This document shows positions 47,014 through 60,770 of a stretch of 64,000 nucleotides of DNA, piece after piece. The DNA is from Tigriopus japonicus (Eukaryota > Arthropoda > Copepoda > Harpacticoida > Harpacticidae). The notes beneath the pieces are model-generated. The model worked only from the letters and a program-made list of their open reading frames with translations, was not told the origin of the DNA and did not search any database. Positions within the stretch are counted from its first letter, which is position 1; each line of letters starts with the position of its first letter. The DNA lies in the NCBI GenBank assembly GCA_010645155.1, contig JAAGOF010000329.1, positions 264,443 through 328,442 on the forward strand, read 5' to 3'. A program made the translations under genes and the position numbers.

Positions 47014-50000
47014 CTTTCTTTCTTTCTGGTTGTCTCTCTCTTTCGCTCGTATGTTGGTTCGGTGGTTGGTGGGTCGTTGGTGGTTGAATTGCTTGCGTCG
47101 ATGACGAAATGGATTCTGTCTGTGTGTATATGAGCTTCAGAGCACGAATCAACGCAATGTTTGCACAAGAACCAGTCCGCTAGTACATTACCAATGAGAG
47201 CCTTATCATATAAGATTGGGCAAAGAGGAAACACAAAACAGCGTCAAGATAGGCCTTTTTTATAGGGATAGCCGGTAAAGATAGATTAGTTTTGTGCGTA
47301 AAGAATCGCTTCTAAGAATGCTAAGGTGTTTCCTCATTATTCAAGCCAATCATGAGTTCAATATTAATAACCAAGAAATCCTTGGATGAGTAGCAAGTGT
47401 TTCAGTTCTTTTTTTGTCTAACATCATTCTTTGATTTCACACAGAATTGAAATGTGCAATGTGCTTGTAAATTATCATAAATTCCAATCACTCTAAAAAT
47501 GTATCCAATAAGCAAAAAAAAAAGCAAAATATAACAATTGATTTTCAAATGACTACGATACAGAGTGCTTCATTAGGTTTTTACCTATTTAAGTTTTCAG
47601 TATGAAAGATGAATTAAAGAAGGTTCCTTTTTAAAATATCAGAGGAAGTGCCCTTGTGTTATAGACCCTAATGAATTAAGGTTTGTATTTTCTTTGGCGG
47701 TGTTGAGGATTATTTGATATCTATTTTGGGTTGCTTGATTCATGAATTGGAGCGTGGCAGGATCATCGATAATTCCAGTGGTCGAGAGGAAATTACCTTA
47801 TCGACGGTCGCTTCATCACTTGTTTGCCTCTAATTTTGCGCTTTAAGAGATAGTGCGGAGAATCACTGCCATTTGCTCAAATTCTAGCTTATCCCTGTTT
47901 AATTGCTAGCATTTTCTTTCCATCCTCCGTCCAAACTCTCGTTTTGGAATTGGGGAGGGGAAATGAAGCAGATGAATTATTTTTCACCCGTGCTGACATC
48001 TCTTCAGAGGTGCGAGAACACCGCCCCCGTCATCTGTTCTCACCCGATTATTAACAACTAACTATTGGTGTCTTTAGGCGATTGATTGGAAGATCAGAGG
48101 ATTGAAGCTCTGACTTCTAACTCCGGCAACCATCCTTCTCCGCCTCCTCCTCCTCCAAATCGACACGTTAATTACAGAACTTTTATGACATGGGCTTCCG
48201 CTCGGATAAACTCAAGGTTTGTATGCATCCAATGCCTCTACTATTTTATCATCGACCCTGTACAAGTTTCTCGTTCTTGGTATCCTTTCTCAAGGAATGT
48301 CAATTACAGGGTTTCTCCATGAAAACGTACCAATTTGTGTGATGGTTAACATCCAATTACTGATTCAAGACCCAGGAATGACGACAGTTGAGCTAGTTTA
48401 TTTTTCGTGTTTTCGTTGGCAAAAGTGGAAAGTGTCAATGGTGTCTTCTAGCCTTGGAAAGTCTGAAGCTCTTCGTTCCCATGTCCAATTCGTCTTCCAT
48501 TGCAATGTGAATAGCTTCCTGCAATTCATTCATCCACCTGAGAGTTTCTGCGCCCGTTTCTTGTTGTTCTTCAATGGTCCAAATAAGGCAATATGAGGGG
48601 TCCTTTTTCTCAAGTTCCTTTTCTTTATCTTTTCCAACAAAGGTCCATTGAAACGTCCGAACATCCCCGATATCAACGTGTACAAATGAGTCGTTTTCGT
48701 CGCCGTTCCAACGGCCAATTGAGCAAATAGTTTGTCCAGTCGGTTCTTTTAATGGAATTTGTACCTATGGGGATAATAGCAGAGCGCCTTACTTGGCCTC
48801 AAAGTCCTTTTAAAGTCGGAATAATACACTTGTTTTTGTTGTTTGTCTGTCCATGACCGACTCTGATTTCTTCACCACCCAAAACCTTCATCACTTTGGA
48901 TGGATTTTGCCCTGAGGCCCTCTGAACAACTTCTTCTCTCGTCCAGGAGCGTTGATGATGATCCAGTGGAAGTGTTTCGCCTTTCAAGCCTCCAACTCAT
49001 GTTCAATGTGGTATTATTTGCCAATTCAAAGCTACCTACCATCCAACCTATCTACCTACCACTTTGTCCGTATTGCCGACATCAGGCCAAAAGGAATTCC
49101 AGCCTTAATGATAGAAAGATCAGTTCTGCTTCTTCTCCTCCGGGTTGAGGTGTCAATCAAACGTCAAATGAAATGGGAGCAAAACAAATGAAAACCACAC
49201 CAATCCTCTCATACATTCAAGAGGGCAGAAACTCGTCTTGAAAACAAACCATGAGGTCGGGAGAAAATCCCTTAAAGATGTAAGAGACTTGCCGCTCGCT
49301 ATTTCTTCCTTACTTACTCACTCACTCGTGGCCTCAAGCCAGTTAGATGCCAATACCGATATCCTCCATTAATCCTTTAGCCTCTCTTGGAACTTGAATT
49401 CCTTAAGATGAAGCATACATGTTGAGCCCCGTAGACCTCAAAAGACATAACTCATTCAAGTATACCAAGTATAAAACGCCAACAAAGTATTTCAAAATTA
49501 GCTCGTAAATGGGGTTTGAAAGACTTCCATTTAAGAATAAATAAAAGCAGTTCTATTGAGGAATATAAAGTACCCCTCTGAGCTCGAATATGGTCCCGTG
49601 GTGGTTTTCTTTGATCCACTAATCAAAGAGTGACTTTGAGTTTGAGGTATGCAAACTCATGATCAGCTAATCAAAACAAACACTTTGAGATGTCGGCTTC
49701 ATTTGTTTTTCTGAGGCAAGCGCTGTTTGTCTTAGGTGGTAATGAGTGGTTGGAACAATATCTGATCAGAGGACTCACAGCCTCGGGCATTCATTTCATG
49801 ACCAGGGTTTGGAACCTCAAACCTCGAACTCAAATTCTGCGGCTTGGTTCAATGAAATGAGTGATTTCTGTTGGAACAAACGCTTCGATTTGGAATCTGG
49901 TTACTTGGATGAATATGTACTTTCTCACTCGAGACGTTGTAATGTTCGAACATTAAACTGTACTAGGTACACTTTTTTGTGGTGGGTGATGGTTGTTAGT

Positions 50001-51641
50001 TGATGACCTCGAGGGTTTTCCTCATGTTCATCCTTGCATCACCCTCATTTGAAGACCGACATAAGTACAAGGTATCAAGCATAATTTTTACAAGGCTGAA
50101 CAAAGAAAAGCCAAGAGTTGGCCTGAAGCATTTTGAATTTATGCCTCTATTTGAATTATTATGTAGTTCGGCTAATTTACGGGCCATTTTATGCACGGCG
50201 AAACCACTTTTAAACTCCTCGAGTGACGGCGGCTATTTATTTTTGGTCACAACTGGCAAACTTGGAAATCATCCATATTCTCGCGGTATGTTCTTGAAAT
50301 GAAGATGCTGAAAGAATCATCCGTCAATTTTTAAACTGATGTGAGAGCAATTTGAAGATTTCGAAATTGATATCCTGTTCATAAAGTGAAGGCAGGTCTT
50401 CCCTTTTCTGCAAGAGAGAGATCGAGAAGAGCTTTTGGGAGTCTTTTTCCTCCCTTGCCATGACTCAATAACAGGAAACCATGAGCAATCAATATGTTTT
50501 GGATATCTCAAGAACCCAATGACGGGATTTGGAAATCAATCCATCACAGGATTTTTCTGGGATTCAAATTTGGTTGAACTCTTGTGAGGATGTATATTTA
50601 CGTTTCCGTCGAGGTTCTCCAGGTATGTCAGATATCAAATAAGCTTGCTTGAATGGCGTTGTTTGATCATGTTCCTTCTCACGCAAAAGTGTCTCATTTT
50701 GATCAACCACCGCTTCATTAAAATCCACTCCATTCTGTTCTTCCCCCTTTTTGTGGCTTGTCTTATTTCAACTTCTGGAGATATTTGTCCCAAAAACACA
50801 ATGGAACTGTTAGCTTTCAGAAGTTTTCAAAAGAAAAAAAGCAGTAGATAAGGAAAATGTGACTACTTCGTAGACCATGTTACGTGCAGACATCAAGTGT
50901 AGTTATCGTTGGTTGTCTGAGCGTCTTTGCATATCCCGAAACGAAGCAACCAACGTGTAGATAAGAAGCCAGAAAATGTAGTAGTTTTGCGCTTTAATTA
51001 CTCGTTTTGTGGCCCGTAATGGCCTCATTTCCTGTGTTATAGTTCACTAAAGTCTGGAGGTACAATTCCATTAGTGTTATACTAAAATGTGGTTTCCTCG
51101 TAAGAACGAGAAAAGTAAATCTTCTTTACTCAACGTCTGAAATGTTCATTTGCGTTAGACTGCCCGTTTTACGACTGCTTTATTCCGATAGTATTTGTCT
51201 TTGGTTAAATAAGAATATTACTTTTTAATGGAAGGAGGTGAGGCTTGAACCTGAAATTGTTTTCGTCACTTTCTCTCAACAGAATCATTTGTCATAGTAA
51301 GAGTGTGAAGAAATTATGCCATATTTAATTTCCCTTCCAACCACTCGACAGGTTCTGTTCGATTTCCTGTTCTCATTAGGACCAAGATAAATAGATTTTC
51401 TTGGTGAAGGTGCAACAATTAACAATGATGAAAAGAGCAAATGAGCTTTACTAATTTTCAATCATCCTTTTGGCCCCAATACTGCACACAATACACACCT
51501 TTCATGCCTGGCAAATTAAAATCCCTGATTAACTACTTGTCTCGCAGAGGGGAAGACTTACCCAGTGTTAATGGAAGTAACCTTGTCAACAACTTGTTTA
51601 CAGTATTTCACTTAGGGGGAAACAAATAAACTATCCCACGA

Positions 51642-51667
51642 TAATAGCATACAACCGTATGCTATTA
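51642..51667. repeat. Perfect hairpin, 11-bp stem with a 4-base loop
   Basis: TAATAGCATAC, loop AACC, then its exact reverse complement. No T-run or coding context explains it. Confidence 0.85.
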
Positions 51668-54600
51668 ACCGTATTACGTGGTTTGAGCCCCAGATCCAAA
51701 TCTGGTACTCAAGACGGTGTGAAGGTTCTCGGACGAATCGGTAAAACTTGGTGCTGTGCATCTTCCTCTTTCCTGGGCTGATGAATCGAACGAATCCAAA
51801 GGCGAGTCTCATTCTTCTTTCCGAAGACCTTCTTTGGAGTAATCACATTTCCACGTAGGGAGTCGTTTTTGCTCTGAAAACTTGCCAGAGCTTCACACTT
51901 GTTGCGGCGGACCTAGCGAGGCCCCCTGTAGATCGAGAAGTGAGAAAATATTTGTTAGACTCAAACAAATTGACTGTTTGTATACCTCTGACTTGCCCGA
52001 AGCATCCTGGCCCAAACCTACACAGCGGTGTGTCGAACCATATTGTTATATCATGGTAAACTCCTTCTATAACATGTGGTATATGCTTAAAGTGTAATTT
52101 TGAGAATCGCGTTCAATTTCACAACGTCGGTTGAGAAGATTTTGGATGAGCCAGGCAGTTTTGTTTCAACACCGAGAACTCAATCATTAATCAGGACCTT
52201 GTTGATGAAATTTCTTTGGACACTTCAACTTGTCTGAAGACGGAATGAATTATTCAAACGAAAAAGTCGCTTTCCCGGCTTCAAAGAAGATTTTGCGCCT
52301 GGGAAAAACCATTGGCTACACGCGGCTCATTTCTTGTGGTTTGATAGCCCCCTTTTAGAAGGGTCAACAAAGATGTTTTATTGGGACCTCGTTTCTTCCC
52401 TGAGATCCTCCGGGTTTAATGAGAGTTCATCATGTTCTTGGGGTCGACAAAAGTTGGGTTTCTCCGCTCTTTTTCTCGTTTTGGTTGCCAAACCAGGACA
52501 GAGAGAATAAACCAAGTGTCAACCAACACAAAGGAAAGTTAATCGAGAATCATCCCAGGGTCCAAAGTGACCACAAATCGAGAAGATGAGTTGCCACAGG
52601 TCGTCGGAGATCTTGCTGGGAATTGTTCCTGGCCATTGTGGAGGATAATAGAGTCGGGAACTCAAAAAGCCGACTTGATGAAAGCTTGTTAGTTGAAGGT
52701 GGCAAACTTTTTTTTCTCCAACGTCAGGCTTTGAACGAAGTCTCCTGAGATTGCTGCTTCAACTGACTGCCTGATTGAATCGCACCACTTGATGGAGCTG
52801 AATCCAAAGGATACCTGTTATCTTGGTCCTCTTGAGATTTCGCAGGTGTTTCTTGCTTGGCGTACCACAAGGTGAAATCCTCGCTCCCCTTGGGGTCACA
52901 CACGTACCATTTCTTGCCTCGGTTGGCGATGCGTCATGTTGGAGAACACATTCCAAGACGTCAAACGAATTGGGGATGGGGCACACAATAGAACCTGGCA
53001 TGATTTCCAGTTATGCTTGGAGCTCACAGATCCTCACCAGTAGTGGAATGATCTTTCAGCGCCAAAAAGCCTTGTATTGTCGCGCTCCACATGAGACGGA
53101 AGATGGATAAGTTGTGTAAGTCAAAAGAGATATTCAAAATATTGGATTTTTTTGAGAGTTTTAAGCCACCAAAGTGGGAACATTTTTCGTGGAATCTGCA
53201 ATACCTCTGCCAATGTTCCATGTCGCATTGGATCGGAAAACGTTAATCTTGGGGAAGAATCACCCGCTGATCTGGAAACTGCAGGCATTGTTGCCTTCTT
53301 GTATATTTTCCATTCTACTCTATCTTCGCCCATTGACTCAAATGAACAAGATTCAAAGTGGATTTGCCGACTCGACCTTTGAGTGTTCTTCCTTCAGTTG
53401 GCGAGAGGAAGGTAGTGTGAAGAGAGTCAATCTCATCAACCACCACCACTTCTACCACCATCACCGCTTCTTCACCTTTGCAGTCACTCTCCTTCTTCTT
53501 AACTTCAGTTAGTGTGCCGTTCAACCTGTCCTGAAAAAAGAAGAAATATACATAGCTAAGGACTACGAAAGTCTATGACCTATTGCCTTTGAAATAACAA
53601 TTTATTAGTGTTTAAAAGTATCAATTTGACCAACAATCTTACCTACAAAATGAACAAAAACTATTCCAATGATTCAATACTTCATGTCCATATTTCAGAA
53701 GTCCACGAGATCTATTCGCCTGCATGTCACAGTAGAAGCAGATTTGATGAGTTTAGATCCAAACCACTTTTCGCAAAGAAATTTGAGGATGTTTTGCGTT
53801 TTCGTAGAAACAAGAGCAAAATTGGCGATTCGTTCAACAGCAAATTCAAACGTTCCTCCACTTACCATGATATTTTGCATTTCAATCATTTACCAACCAT
53901 GCAATCCTCTTTTTGCTCTGATTAAACTGAAAGTATTTACGTCCAATGCAAAGAAAAAATTCAATTTATCGATATGCATTGTCACACGAGTTGTAAAATT
54001 GATTTTGATGGCTAAGTTTTGTGAATTTGCTATTACCGCCATGGGGAATGTTTCCCCAATAATATTTGAAGATCTTGATGAAATTCTAAGTGATATATTA
54101 TAACCTAACCTTCGAATATAAGCATTTAAGACATTTGATCTACCAATACAATTGATAAGGGGCCCTTAATGCATTGAAAGAAGAGGCATGACAAGCAGAC
54201 CACAAACAAAAAATGCAGTTAGATTTCGTGTGTGCATATGATGGCAAATAGTCAGTTCCACTTAACTGGTTGTGACCGGAACGGTTGTCAATTTTCCATT
54301 CCCATTGCTCAACTCAGAGAAATCGAACAAATCTCAGAGTGAATCCGATGGTCTTGAGTAATAGAATAGATTGTCCATAAAAAGAGTAAAATATCCTGCC
54401 AAATTATTTGAACCTACAAATATTGGGATTTACCTCGACATTTTGACCGTCAAAAAGCAAGCAAACAAGTGTGAAGGTGTGTACAATTCTCTTATCCAGG
54501 TTTATGCTTATAATACAAGGGGCCATATACATACAGTTCTGGACATAAATTTTGGCAACGGAAAATGCATTGTTTAATCGAAAATTATTTAATATCGAGT

Positions 54601-55362
54601 GCATTTGAAAGTGTAGAACCTTAGCATCTAACCCAAAATACAGGTACCTGTTACCAAGAAACGCTGTCAAGGAATTCAAAATTTCATTGACTGAACACGA
54701 TTATAATTACAACTTAATTACCCCCTCAATTTACACCTTTTGAAAGTTTTTTATACCCTCCAACCCCCTGTCAGGTGTCAAACAAAGTCTCTAGTCCCAA
54801 AATTAGCCTCGTGCTTCCTTTGGATTTTGTTCCCAAAATAAAAACAAAGCATGCGTAGCAAATCGTAAAGCTTCCAGTCCCGACAATATTGGGACCTAGC
54901 ATCATCATCATCGTCATGGCAATACCACCACCACTACCATACCATCAATGTTACTGCTGCTGCTTCCACTTCGAGTGAGTAGGATCACTAGCATTTGGAA
55001 GTCCACGTGACCCTTGGACCTGATGGAAAAGGGAAAAGGCCACGACGCCATTCACTCCACACAATTAGACTCACAATGAGCCATCTTGATCTCATGACAC
55101 CAATTCTGGATGAGGTGCTTGGTATCCACTATCCAATTTTAATCAAAGTGGGTGGCAACCAGGATCATGCCAATATACTAGATTGCTCTTCGATGCCTTG
55201 GATTGGCAAACTTTGAGTGAAGGAAATGGAAATGCTGGGGGAAGAGTGAGATTTCTTTCCATGACTGATTAATACAGCTAAGACAAAGAAATCCGCAGAG
55301 CTAGACCTGACAACTTGATTTGTGGACAATCGCTCAAAACTTAAACTTCGAGGTGCCAACCA

Positions 55363-55408
55363 CCATCCATCCAGTCATCCATCCATCTATCTATCCATCC
55401 ATCCAACC
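55363..55408. repeat. (ATCC)n/(ATCT)n microsatellite
   Basis: Interrupted CATCCATCC units grading into CTATCTATC and back. Confidence 0.85.
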
Positions 55409-56123
55409 ACCGGCTCTCCCACTCTATTCTTAGTTCTTGTTTGATATCATAATCAATCTCTATTTTTGGTGCCTCTTGTCAAAGCTTCTGCTCATATGCT
55501 GTTGAACGCAACTCATACTAGTACAAAGAAAGAGACAGACAGAAAGACACACACAGCATCGGCCTCGGGAATGAGATTTTAACTACCGTACTCGGTACCT
55601 TGACTACTACCACTCACTTGAATGTGTGTATGGACAAGTTCAGCCACCATGATCTCCCTCGGCACATCTCAATTTTTCGCCCTGCCTACCTTTGTTTGGG
55701 CTCATCCGTGATAATTCCTCCACCAGTCTCAGTGAGGTCTTCAATCAGACACACAGAGAGAGGATTCATTTCCCTTGATTATGCACAGGATGGAATGCTC
55801 TAGTCTGGAGCTGGAGTGGTTCATGTTTCAAATTTGGAATGATGGTTTGGAGTGTTGAGTGTAAGAAACATACTTCCAGGGATAGGGTTTTCTTCTGTTT
55901 GATCGTTTCATCCGCAGACTGAGCAGCCTAATCATCATTGGTTGTAATTCAACCATTCCCCTCATTCAACGGCGATGTTCTTCTATTCGAAAATTGAAGG
56001 GTAGGTTTTGCCGCTCCAAAACAACCAAGCACTACCAAGAAACAACAGAATTTGGCTCTTCACCTTAGGTGGAAATCTCCAGCCAACGCTGCCTATAATC
56101 CTTGCACCTAAAATGTGCCACGA

Positions 56124-56151
56124 CAACCAACCAACCAACCAACCAACCAAG
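56124..56151. repeat. (CCAA)n microsatellite
   Basis: About six to seven perfect CCAA units. Confidence 0.9.
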
Positions 56152-58684
56152 TCTGTCTTGGTCTTCTTTCTCCGTCGACGCCAACCACATTCAAATTAGC
56201 TCTTAACTCACTCCTCCAGGAAAAGAAAACGATCCCCTGACTGAAAAATTTGGAAGGGAAAGAAACATTCAGAGCCCGCGTAGAATGGTCTTAGATGGTT
56301 CTTCAACTGGGTTTGAGGGACAGAGGGAGGAGGCGCTGGTTCGTCTGGATCATCTAGACTTCTTGGCGCTTCAAAATTAAGAAAACACTAGTGCATGGGG
56401 TGGAATTTCCTTTGATTGCACCCCCTGTTAATGGTCTCTCAACCCAATCAATCCCATCGAGACGACTACCACCTCCCCAAGGGCCTAGAACAACACACCT
56501 GATTGTAAATTCCTGGTTCTTCAAAGCAAATTGAAGAGAGAGAGAGAGGGAAAGAGGGCTCCCGCCTTATCGCCATCAGTCTTTGGCGTAAGCCACATGG
56601 AGAGGTTCTTCCTTCGTCACTCATTTTGTTTTCCTCATCTTCAAAGAAATTTGTTTTCAGAGCATCTTTTCAATGGGATCCGATCAGGTGTGAGCAACTT
56701 AGAAGGAGCAACCTTGGGCAGCCGAGAATCAGATGATCTTGTAAAAACAGGTGAAATCTCGAGCTCGGTTGTTAACAACAAACAAACTTGATCCGTGGTC
56801 TGTCCCGTGGGCATGATCTTTTTATTGGAGAGGTTAAATTCGACTGGAGGGAAGAGCACTTAAAGATAGTAGTTTACTAGGAAATCCAAGATGAAGTGAT
56901 CATTTGAAATGGCTTCAATTTCCTCTCAAACCTATTTCTGGCCCAATCGTTGAAAATGGAATCGGTTTTGGTAACGAAATGGGGGATGAACGTATATCTT
57001 CGTTCATAAGAGAATGCAATCTTGACAAAAACAAATTAAAGAGGACAGAAGGCCATAAATTTTGATGTTGGTAAATGCGTAAAAAATGCCTTTTTGCCGC
57101 CAAAAGCATCGCCAGCAAGTTCCACAAACCCACCACTAAAACGCCAACGTCATTTATCTCAAACGTCCAGATCGATAATGAGTCCAACCATGACCAATCA
57201 GATCTGTCTATGTTTGCCATCTGAAAAAAAAACACGAACAAGATGGTTGTGTTCTAGATTCTGTTTTTGTACCATTCAATTCATCAGTGTTCTTTGAACC
57301 AATGTGTGAACCAAGTTGCCAACTAGGTAAAGTGAAGGCCAACCCTTCCACCGAATTTTAACTCCTAAGATTTTCAATTTAAAGTCAGAGATTGGATTTT
57401 TGGCTGCTCAACACACGATCCTCATTGAACCAGCGCCCTATGTATCTGGCCAGAAGACACCTTTGCGAGGTGTGATATGTAGAGCTGAGAAGGCGTTCCT
57501 CCAAAGATTGTTAGAGAGAGATACAATGAAAGTGTGATGGATGATTGTTCTTATGATTCCTTCAACTGAGCCCCCAACCAACGAAGAGATCGCGCTCGTC
57601 CACCCAAAGAACTCACTCATTGGCAAACAATCTCAAACACCCGAGACCAGTGCTTTGCAAGCCAGGAGAACTACAAATTGCCAATACATTGAAACCATTA
57701 TCTTGACTAATAACCATCTCGTTTGGGAAGTGAAAGAAATACCATCACCTTGGTTCTATAACACGGTCCCTAATCACAGGGTTGACAGAACCTCTGCAAT
57801 GGTGTTGATCAAAGCCCGTTTCTTTTTCAACCAGTACTTGACCTTCTGACACCCGTTGAGAGCGTTTAACTAAGGAAGAAGTCCTTCACTTTGTTACCCC
57901 CTGACTCTTCGATCTATCTTGTGCTTGGAAAACAAAACCTTCTGAATGGTTGGAGAACCTTATAAGATGGAAAAGACTTGAACCTAAAGCATCCTCGTTC
58001 ACACCTCGATCTAACGAGTTGTCCGAAATGTGTCGTCTTGTTAGCTTTATAATGAGTTGAACAATCTGTTCGAACTTGATCGCGAGACTCAAAACCAATT
58101 TCGGAATTAATTCCGACATCATTTGTTGGTTCGTTGATGAGAAAATGTTGATCCGATCAAGGCAAGGGTTGTCCTCTAGCCCACGCACCCACCATACATA
58201 GTAGGATGCAAGCAGGCTTTAGAGCAAGCCATTGAACCAACTTTTTGGAGAGGGTGAAAAACTTATTGATTACTTTGATGGAAAATTAAAGTAGACAAGA
58301 GACAAAGGGTTCCTTTTGTGCCTCATGAATGAGTGAGTGTGTTGAAAATCAATTGCCTTAGCTAGGAGATTAATTGAAAAATAAGATAAATACCGGAGAA
58401 TTTGATATGAAGTAAAACTTGTATTTCCACGCCCGAACTAAAACAGAAACTATTGAACAAGCATAGTTTATACATATCAACATTTAAATACTGTGTTGGT
58501 AGGGATGCAACTTGGAGAACGAAGAACCATTCTCTTGTCAGGAACAACTATTAATGTATGACTTGGAAACACGAAATCGCTTCTGGAGGCGCTTAAGAAC
58601 ATTGGATAGAGTCGGAGAATCGATCGACTACTGAGGAACACGAAACCATTCGTTGGAGAGGAACATTCCGTCTCTGTCCTATGG

Positions 58685-60253
58685 TCATATGGACCGCATG
58701 GGTGGACTAAATCTCAGGGTTGGGACCGGTTTCTTTGGATCTTGTGTAGTGTTATTATTTCGGTCATTGCTGTCGTGGCTGTTGTTGTTATTATTGTCGT
58801 CCCGGAGGTCACGTGACAAAATTTTCGATTGAAAATCCCCGCTGGGTGAGGCTGTTGGCGACACTCTCTTTGGGCTGAGACTTGGAAGAGGACTCTTGAC
58901 TTGGAACAAAAGCGGATTGGTAGTTGCTTCTTCCTCTTTCAGCTCTGTTTTCACTTCGGTCTTGATAGGCCGATGGGCCTCGGGGATCGTGTTGGAGGTC
59001 CTCATGACCTCCGGGCGAGACTCTAAAAAATGACTGCTGATGGATGATGTGGGTGGGAGGTGAAGAGGAGATGAGGCCGTGGAGGCCAAAGATTGTGGAG
59101 GCATCACTCGATTAGAGAGGGCAGCGGCGGCCACAGCCGCTCGTTGAATATTGGCCCAATAGAATGGGTTTCCCAACATTGGATTGGGCGCGGAGACGGA
59201 GGTTGGGATTGTTCCCGGACCATATTGACTATTGAGCAACGGATTAGCCGCCGCTACCAAAGGGTTGAACGCCGATCCCAAAGGATTCGGTCGGAAAAAG
59301 GCCCGGAGAGCCTCCAAATTTTGGGGCGAGGGTGACTTGGCCTTTCCTTCTTCATCGGTTTCGACGTTGATGTCATCTTTGGCGTCTCCCTCGTCATCGA
59401 CGGATATTTCCTCGTCCTCCATATCAAGCGGGAGGTCAGTCTCCTCTCGAGTAACTTCTTCTCTATCCATGAGACTGTCGATGGTGAAGCCCTTCTTCTT
59501 TGGTTTGGGATTGGTTTGGAACCCGGGCGAGGTTCGGTTCGACATCGAAGCCATCAAAGGGTTCAATGGGGTAGGTTTGGGTAACATAGGTGGAGACATT
59601 TGCGGAGGTAGATGGGGTAAATGTGGTGGCGAGAGATTGGAGGCTGCATGCAAATTGGCCAGCTGTTGCTGATGATGCGCATGTGCCGCCAAGGCTAGAT
59701 GTGGATTAAAATAAGGAGACGGGATCATGCTCGGTGGAGGCGGCACTTGAGGTCCCGAATGCATCGACATGGAAGGTCCAGGCACACAAGTGGGTGGGTG
59801 GTAGGGGCTTGAATGGCTCATAGGTGCCGAATGGGAGGTCGAGTAGTTGGAAACCATAACCCTATTCAAATTCGAAAGAGCACTCAGCTCAGTGTCCAGG
59901 GAATCTTTGTCCGTACTTCCCAGTTTGAACCTCTTCCGGCGGCGAAGCAAAGATCCATTTTCGAACATGGAAATGGCCTTTGGATGGAGGGTCCAATAGG
60001 CGCCCTTGCCTGGTCGGTCGGGACGCCTGGGAATCTTGATGAAGCAATCGTTAAAACTAAGGTTGTGGCGAAGGCTGTTTTGCCATCTCTGCGTGTTCTT
60101 CCTATAGTAAGGGAAGTTATCCATGATGAATTTGTAGATATCTGACAGTGGCAACATCCTCTCAGGGGAGTGCCACAAGGCCATAGCCGTGAGTGCAATG
60201 TAGGAGTAGGGCGGCTTCTGATCTCCATAACTCTCTCGAGATGGTCTGGGCAT
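58685..60253 (-). CDS. FoxB: Forkhead box B-type transcription factor (single exon)
   Basis: A 522-residue intronless frame. The forkhead DNA-binding domain spans about residues 12-110: [15 protein letters not shown] at its start, recognition helix [19 protein letters not shown], then [10 protein letters not shown] and [15 protein letters not shown]. The N-terminus MPRP followed at once by the domain, and the MFENGS(L/F)LRRRKRFK end, are characteristic of FoxB (vertebrate FOXB1/2, fly fd96Ca and fd96Cb). These act in the nucleus in neural and ectodermal patterning. An eh1-like Groucho-binding motif, FTIDSLM, lies at about 256-262. It is followed by an acidic stretch (about 266-302), a [19 protein letters not shown] segment (361-379), three adjacent sumoylation-type sites (431, 435, 439) and an Asn/Asp tract (485-502). 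The ATG has A at -3, and an in-frame TAG lies at 60272-60274, so the start is secure. I saw no clear AATAAA within 600 bases downstream. Only one FoxB copy is present in the window. Confidence 0.95.
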   Translation of the reverse strand: MPRPSRESYGDQKPPYSYIALTAMALWHSPERMLPLSDIYKFIMDNFPYYRKNTQRWQNSLRHNLSFNDCFIKIPRRPDRPGKGAYWTLHPKAISMFENGSLLRRRKRFKLGSTDKDSLDTELSALSNLNRVMVSNYSTSHSAPMSHSSPYHPPTCVPGPSMSMHSGPQVPPPPSMIPSPYFNPHLALAAHAHHQQQLANLHAASNLSPPHLPHLPPQMSPPMLPKPTPLNPLMASMSNRTSPGFQTNPKPKKKGFTIDSLMDREEVTREETDLPLDMEDEEISVDDEGDAKDDINVETDEEGKAKSPSPQNLEALRAFFRPNPLGSAFNPLVAAANPLLNSQYGPGTIPTSVSAPNPMLGNPFYWANIQRAAVAAAALSNRVMPPQSLASTASSPLHLPPTSSISSHFLESRPEVMRTSNTIPEAHRPIKTEVKTELKEEEATTNPLLFQVKSPLPSLSPKRVSPTASPSGDFQSKILSRDLRDDNNNNNSHDSNDRNNNTTQDPKKPVPTLRFSPPMRSI

Positions 60254-60770
60254 GATGAGGATTGTTCTAGTCTACTCACTAAGTAGAGTTATAGAAGGTG
60301 TTCACTTTATCTTGACAACTAATGATCGCCGGGCGAAAACTGCAAGTGTTTTTTACGTCCAACTGAAGCAATAAATCAGAGTGGACTCACTTCAAGAACA
60401 CCCAAAGGTTGACTGAACAGAGAACACTAAAATCGCGACGACGACGATCGTTTGGGTCAAACAAATGTTTACCATTCAGCGCCAAATATTTGTTGAGCAG
60501 AAGTGCATTACTACTAGCGGGAGCGCCCACTGCCAACCAGGTTGTCTCTAGGAAAACCTTCTCAAACCACCGGCGCTCTTCCAAAGCCAAACCATCACAT
60601 CAAGCCTGCAAGAAGTTGCTCGCCGAAGAAGACTCGCTTTGCGCTCCGCTCGCTGAAGAGCAGTGACGGAAGCCTCTTGATTGGTCGAATCCTCTATCAC
60701 GGACCAATGAGTGACGGAAAACGAGCGCTGTCGGCCAATCGAGGGGCGCACGCCGGACCATAGATCATGC
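60254..60770 (-). promoter_or_regulatory. FoxB upstream region, CpG-rich with three CCAAT boxes
   Basis: The 500 bases before the FoxB start are unusually rich in CpG compared with their surroundings. CCAAT boxes occur at 60680-60684 (minus orientation), 60704-60708 and 60735-60739 (plus orientation), about 430-490 bases from the ATG. Spacings of about 24 and 31 bases between CCAAT boxes are common where NF-Y binds cooperatively. No TATA box is assigned. The promoter role is inferred from position and composition. Confidence 0.45.

Larger units (their letters stand above)
36701..58684. other. Gene-free region 3' of FoxB
   Basis: About 22 kb without a gene I can support. Open frames here, the longest about 144 codons, lack recognisable domains. 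It contains scattered microsatellites (CCAA/GGTT, GA, ATCC, TCC, GAC and ATC types), a perfect 11-bp-stem hairpin (51642-51667) and an AT-rich patch around 53520-54760. Such deserts next to developmental transcription factors often hold enhancers, but no element is assigned. Confidence 0.45.

Noticed and set aside
46842..47234. 130-codon minus-strand frame with Gly/Arg/Glu-rich run
   Set aside because: It is produced by the TCC/TTC low-complexity tract.
53669..54103. 144-codon plus-strand frame in an AT-rich patch
   Set aside because: No domain and composition like its non-coding surroundings.
54532..54560. Tc1-like transposon end (TACAGTTCTGGACATAAATT)
   Set aside because: No inverted partner end was found within the neighbouring kilobase, so it may be chance.
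59093..60145. Plus-strand frames of 80-146 codons opposite FoxB
   Set aside because: They are shadows of the FoxB coding strand with low-complexity composition.
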